Program-made: the position numbers and the translations under genes
Notes under the pieces: generated by a model
Seen by the model: the letters and a program-made list of their open reading frames with translations, nothing else
What the model was told of the DNA's origin: nothing
Database searches by the model: none
In this document: positions 20,364 through 22,834 of the stretch, piece after piece
Position numbering within the stretch: position 1 is the first letter of the stretch
Layout of the letters: each line of letters opens with the position of its first letter
From: CAYTWW01 sp043801855
Lineage (GTDB): Archaea > Nanobdellota > Nanobdellia > Woesearchaeales > GW2011-AR15
Length of the DNA: 22,834 nucleotides
Assembly: GCA_043801855.1 (NCBI GenBank)
Contig: JAZDLQ010000055.1
Span: 1-22,834, forward strand
Direction: 5' to 3'

Positions 20364-22664
20364 ATGCTTTTTAGCGAAGACGAATCAAAAATTGTTTTTA
20401 CCGTCGACCGGGAAGGAGAAGACAATATCCTGAGAGGAGATTACTCTAAAAGCATCCAGATACCTTCTGTTGAAGACAATACTTTCTGCATGGCAAAGAC
20501 TATTGAAACTCTTGCACAATCCCATGATATTACAAAAATTATTTTTTTTCAGAAAAGAGAATTTGAATATGACTACGACCAGACAGAAATATTAAATGAA
20601 ATCGCAAGGCTGTATCTGTATCTTTCAAAAGACAAGGAAGCTTACTCTTATCAGGCACTTGCGTTTGGAAAGTGTAAAAGGTTTGTAGATTCGTGGTTTA
20701 ATGAAATTCAGCATATTATTTTTGATCTTCTATTAAAAGATCCGATAGGGGCTTATGTTGAATTAATAAGGCTTTTGCGGCAGGAAAAAATAGCTCTTGA
20801 AAAATCAATTGACGAAGAATCCATTTTTTGCCACAATAATTTCTTATCACTGCTTTCTGTATTAATCGCTAAAGTTGAAAGAACCAGGATGGTTATAACA
20901 TCAAAGCCATATCTTCCGGGTTATAAGGTAGGAGACAGGTCTTTGTACAGGAAAATATTTTCACCAATTATAAAACCGGATTTTATGTACACGAAACTTA
21001 TGGCTGCTTACCCAAAAGGCGGCGAGGAATTGGCAAGTTTTATAATCGCTGAAGAAAGCGAAGTGACTGTTTTTAAGCTTCCTGATTCAGTCCAGACATT
21101 CTATCACCTAATGCCTCCGGAATTTAAGCTCTCAGAAGAAAAATATGAGCTTCTTGATGTAGCAAAAAAAATAATGGCAGAACACAAGCCCAAAAAATCA
21201 GAGTTTGTAGATCCTCAAAGAATGAGAGAAGTATTCTATAATGTAGGAAGAGACTTAATAGAAGAATTATCTAATTACAGGAATATGCATCTGCGAGAAA
21301 AAGATATTACAGAACTAACAGCAATTCTTGTCAGGTATACTGTAGGATTTGGACTAATTGAAGTTCTCTTAAGGGATGAAGAAATTCAGGATATTTCAAT
21401 CAATAGCCCGATGGGTCATGCGCCTATCTTTATAGTCCATGGAAAATTCGATGACTGCATAACAAATATCATCCCGACAACAACCGAAGCTGAAAGCTGG
21501 GCTTCAAAACTAAGGATGATATCAGGAAGGCCTCTTGATGAGGCAAATCCTATACTTGATACAGAGCTTGAGCTTCCTGGCGCCTCAACAAGGGTATCTG
21601 CAATTAACGCTCCACTTAATCCAACAGGCCTTGCATTCTCATTTCGAAGGCATAGGGATAAGCCATGGACTCTTCCTTTATTTATGAAATACAAAATGAT
21701 TGATGCGCTTGGTGCAGCATTGATTAGTTTTTTTGTGGATGGCACAAGAACAATGCTTATATGCGGAACAAGAAGCTCTGGAAAATCATCTTTATTATCA
21801 GGAGTAATTGTTGAAATAATGAAAAGATACAGGATAATTACTATTGAAGATACACTTGAACTTCCAGTATCGCAGCTGCGAAATCTTGGATTTAATATCC
21901 AGCAGCTAAAAGTTGCCTCCTCTCTTTCGCATGGAACAAGTGAAGTAAATGCATCAGACGGAATAAGAGCAACCCTTAGATTAGGAGATTCCTCATTAAT
22001 TGTTGGCGAAGTAAGGTCAAAAGAAGCAGTTGCTCTTTATGAGGCAATGAGAGTTGGCGCTGCTGCTAATGTTGTAGCAGGAACCATCCATGGAGACTCT
22101 CCATACGGAATATATGACCGAGTTGTAAATGACATTGGCGTTCCAAAAACAAGCTTTAAGGCAACTGATATTTGCATAATTGCAAACCCGATTAAATCAG
22201 CTGACGGGCTACATAAATTCAGAAGAGTGACTCAGATAACAGAAGTACGAAAAACATGGGAGAATGACCCTTTGCTTGAAGGAGGATTTCTTGACTTAAT
22301 GAAATATGATGCAAAAAAAGACATCTTATTGCCAACTGATGAGCTTATTAACGGCGAATCAGAAATATTAAAGACAATTGCAGGAAACATCCCTGATTTT
22401 GCAGGAAACTGGGATGCAGTATGGCAAAATATTGAAACAAGGGCAAAATGCAAGCAAAAACTAGTTGATACTGCAATTAAACTTAAAGATGACGAGATGC
22501 TTGAGGCTGCGTTTGTAATACTATGCAACGACATGTTCCATCTTATTTGTGACAGCGTAAAAGATAGAACAGGCGTTCTTGACCATTCCAAAATTTATTT
22601 AGAGTGGGAACTCTGGTTTGATAATGAAGTTAAAAAAAGGAAATTAAATCAAAAGAACTTTTAA
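20364..22664 (+). CDS. Type II/IV secretion ATPase (FlaI/GspE/TadA superfamily)
   Basis: This 766-residue ATPase should power assembly of a pilus- or archaellum-like filament from the cytoplasmic side of the membrane. Motifs in the C-terminal half are Walker A GTRSSGKS (468-475), Asp box TIEDTLELP (493-501), Walker B region LRLGDSSLIVGEVRS (538-551) and His box GTIHGDSPYGIYDRV (573-587). The N2-type domain is seen in RYTVGFGLIEVLLRDEEIQD and SGRPLDEANP. The protein is longer than usual FlaI (about 550 residues): residues 1-280 form an extra, mostly helical region without recognised motifs, and about 100 residues follow the core. The start has GAGGGG 4 nt upstream. The platform membrane protein of FlaJ/TadC type is not in the window. 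Confidence 0.92.
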   Translation: MLFSEDESKIVFTVDREGEDNILRGDYSKSIQIPSVEDNTFCMAKTIETLAQSHDITKIIFFQKREFEYDYDQTEILNEIARLYLYLSKDKEAYSYQALAFGKCKRFVDSWFNEIQHIIFDLLLKDPIGAYVELIRLLRQEKIALEKSIDEESIFCHNNFLSLLSVLIAKVERTRMVITSKPYLPGYKVGDRSLYRKIFSPIIKPDFMYTKLMAAYPKGGEELASFIIAEESEVTVFKLPDSVQTFYHLMPPEFKLSEEKYELLDVAKKIMAEHKPKKSEFVDPQRMREVFYNVGRDLIEELSNYRNMHLREKDITELTAILVRYTVGFGLIEVLLRDEEIQDISINSPMGHAPIFIVHGKFDDCITNIIPTTTEAESWASKLRMISGRPLDEANPILDTELELPGASTRVSAINAPLNPTGLAFSFRRHRDKPWTLPLFMKYKMIDALGAALISFFVDGTRTMLICGTRSSGKSSLLSGVIVEIMKRYRIITIEDTLELPVSQLRNLGFNIQQLKVASSLSHGTSEVNASDGIRATLRLGDSSLIVGEVRSKEAVALYEAMRVGAAANVVAGTIHGDSPYGIYDRVVNDIGVPKTSFKATDICIIANPIKSADGLHKFRRVTQITEVRKTWENDPLLEGGFLDLMKYDAKKDILLPTDELINGESEILKTIAGNIPDFAGNWDAVWQNIETRAKCKQKLVDTAIKLKDDEMLEAAFVILCNDMFHLICDSVKDRTGVLDHSKIYLEWELWFDNEVKKRKLNQKNF

Positions 22665-22672
22665 ATTATATC

Positions 22673-22792
22673 TTAAATTTTTTTATTAACTAACACTTGA
22701 GTTTCCAATTTGGTTATTAATTCTTCATGATTGATTTTTGTTTTTATCTCGTTAAATGTCTTATTTTTTATGCCATTTTTTTGTATAACCTA
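22673..22792 (-). pseudogene. Open frame without a start, possible gene fragment
   Basis: On the minus strand a frame between TAG and TAA encodes about 37 residues with coding-like composition (FNEIKTKINHEELITKLETQ). It has no ATG, GTG or TTG near its beginning and is bounded upstream by a stop. It may be the tail of a decayed gene. Otherwise 22665-22811 is AT-rich with no other visible signal. Confidence 0.22.
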
Positions 22793-22810
22793 ACTTTAGA
22801 TAGTATTTTA

Positions 22811-22828
22811 AAGAGAAAGATTTATATA
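22811..22828 (+). promoter_or_regulatory. Strong BRE/TATA promoter for a gene beyond the right edge
   Basis: AAGAGAAAGA (22811-22820) followed by TTTATATA (22821-22828) is the best BRE plus TATA element in the window and matches the one at 17351. With 30-33 nt spacing the start codon would lie just outside the window, about position 22852. Confidence 0.55.
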
Positions 22829-22834
22829 TTAGTA

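Noticed and set aside
1..22834. CRISPR array, tRNA, rRNA or insertion sequence
   Set aside because: No regularly spaced repeats, cloverleaf, rRNA-like stretches, transposase or terminal repeats with target duplication were seen on reading both strands. A dedicated tRNA/ncRNA search was not possible here.

Overview
The window is AT-rich archaeal DNA. TATA boxes (TTTATATA- or TTTAAATA-like, often behind a purine-rich BRE) lie about 30 nt before many start codons. The genes include archaeal-type families: a translin homologue, a UPF0200 P-loop kinase, a FlaI/GspE-type secretion ATPase, an ATPase with a DUF234-like tail, and a methanogen-type thymidylate synthase domain joined to an MtrA-like domain. 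Short proteins, tight spacing and several small unrecognised membrane or Cys-rich proteins suggest a DPANN lineage of the Woesearchaeota/Pacearchaeota type. That assignment is an inference. No rRNA, tRNA, CRISPR array or insertion sequence was seen.

Left part (135-5145, minus strand): one compact arsenic island. In transcription order it holds an ArsR repressor, a small thioredoxin (frameshifted here), an ArsP-type organoarsenical permease, an ArsF-like lipoprotein with a CxxC, an ArsG/CcdA-like permease, an Acr3 arsenite exporter, and an ArsM arsenite methyltransferase fused to a two-cluster ferredoxin domain. Together these could sense As(III), methylate it, export inorganic and methylated forms, and perhaps handle aromatic arsenicals. 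A matching operator-like sequence sits before arsR and again before the thioredoxin gene.

Middle (5239-16009): genes of dTTP supply are scattered here: a dCMP-deaminase-family enzyme, the MtrA/thymidylate-synthase-like fusion, thymidylate kinase and dUTPase. A UPF0200 kinase overlaps the deaminase, and a radical SAM activase-like gene lies nearby. Between them are accessory or decaying genes: a membrane protein split at a 12-nt homopolymer, a solitary ATPase with its own palindromic operator, a headless antitoxin remnant, and a membrane coiled-coil protein followed by an HNH nuclease that together look like one broken gene.

Right part (16190-22664): a hypothetical protein and translin, then three tandem five-helix membrane proteins that look like paralogues, two coiled-coil proteins resembling archaellum accessory (FlaC/D/E) proteins, and a 766-residue FlaI/GspE-type ATPase. 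This looks like part of a type IV pilus- or archaellum-like machine. Its platform protein (FlaJ/TadC type) and pilins are not in the window. A strong promoter at the right edge points to a further + strand gene outside.
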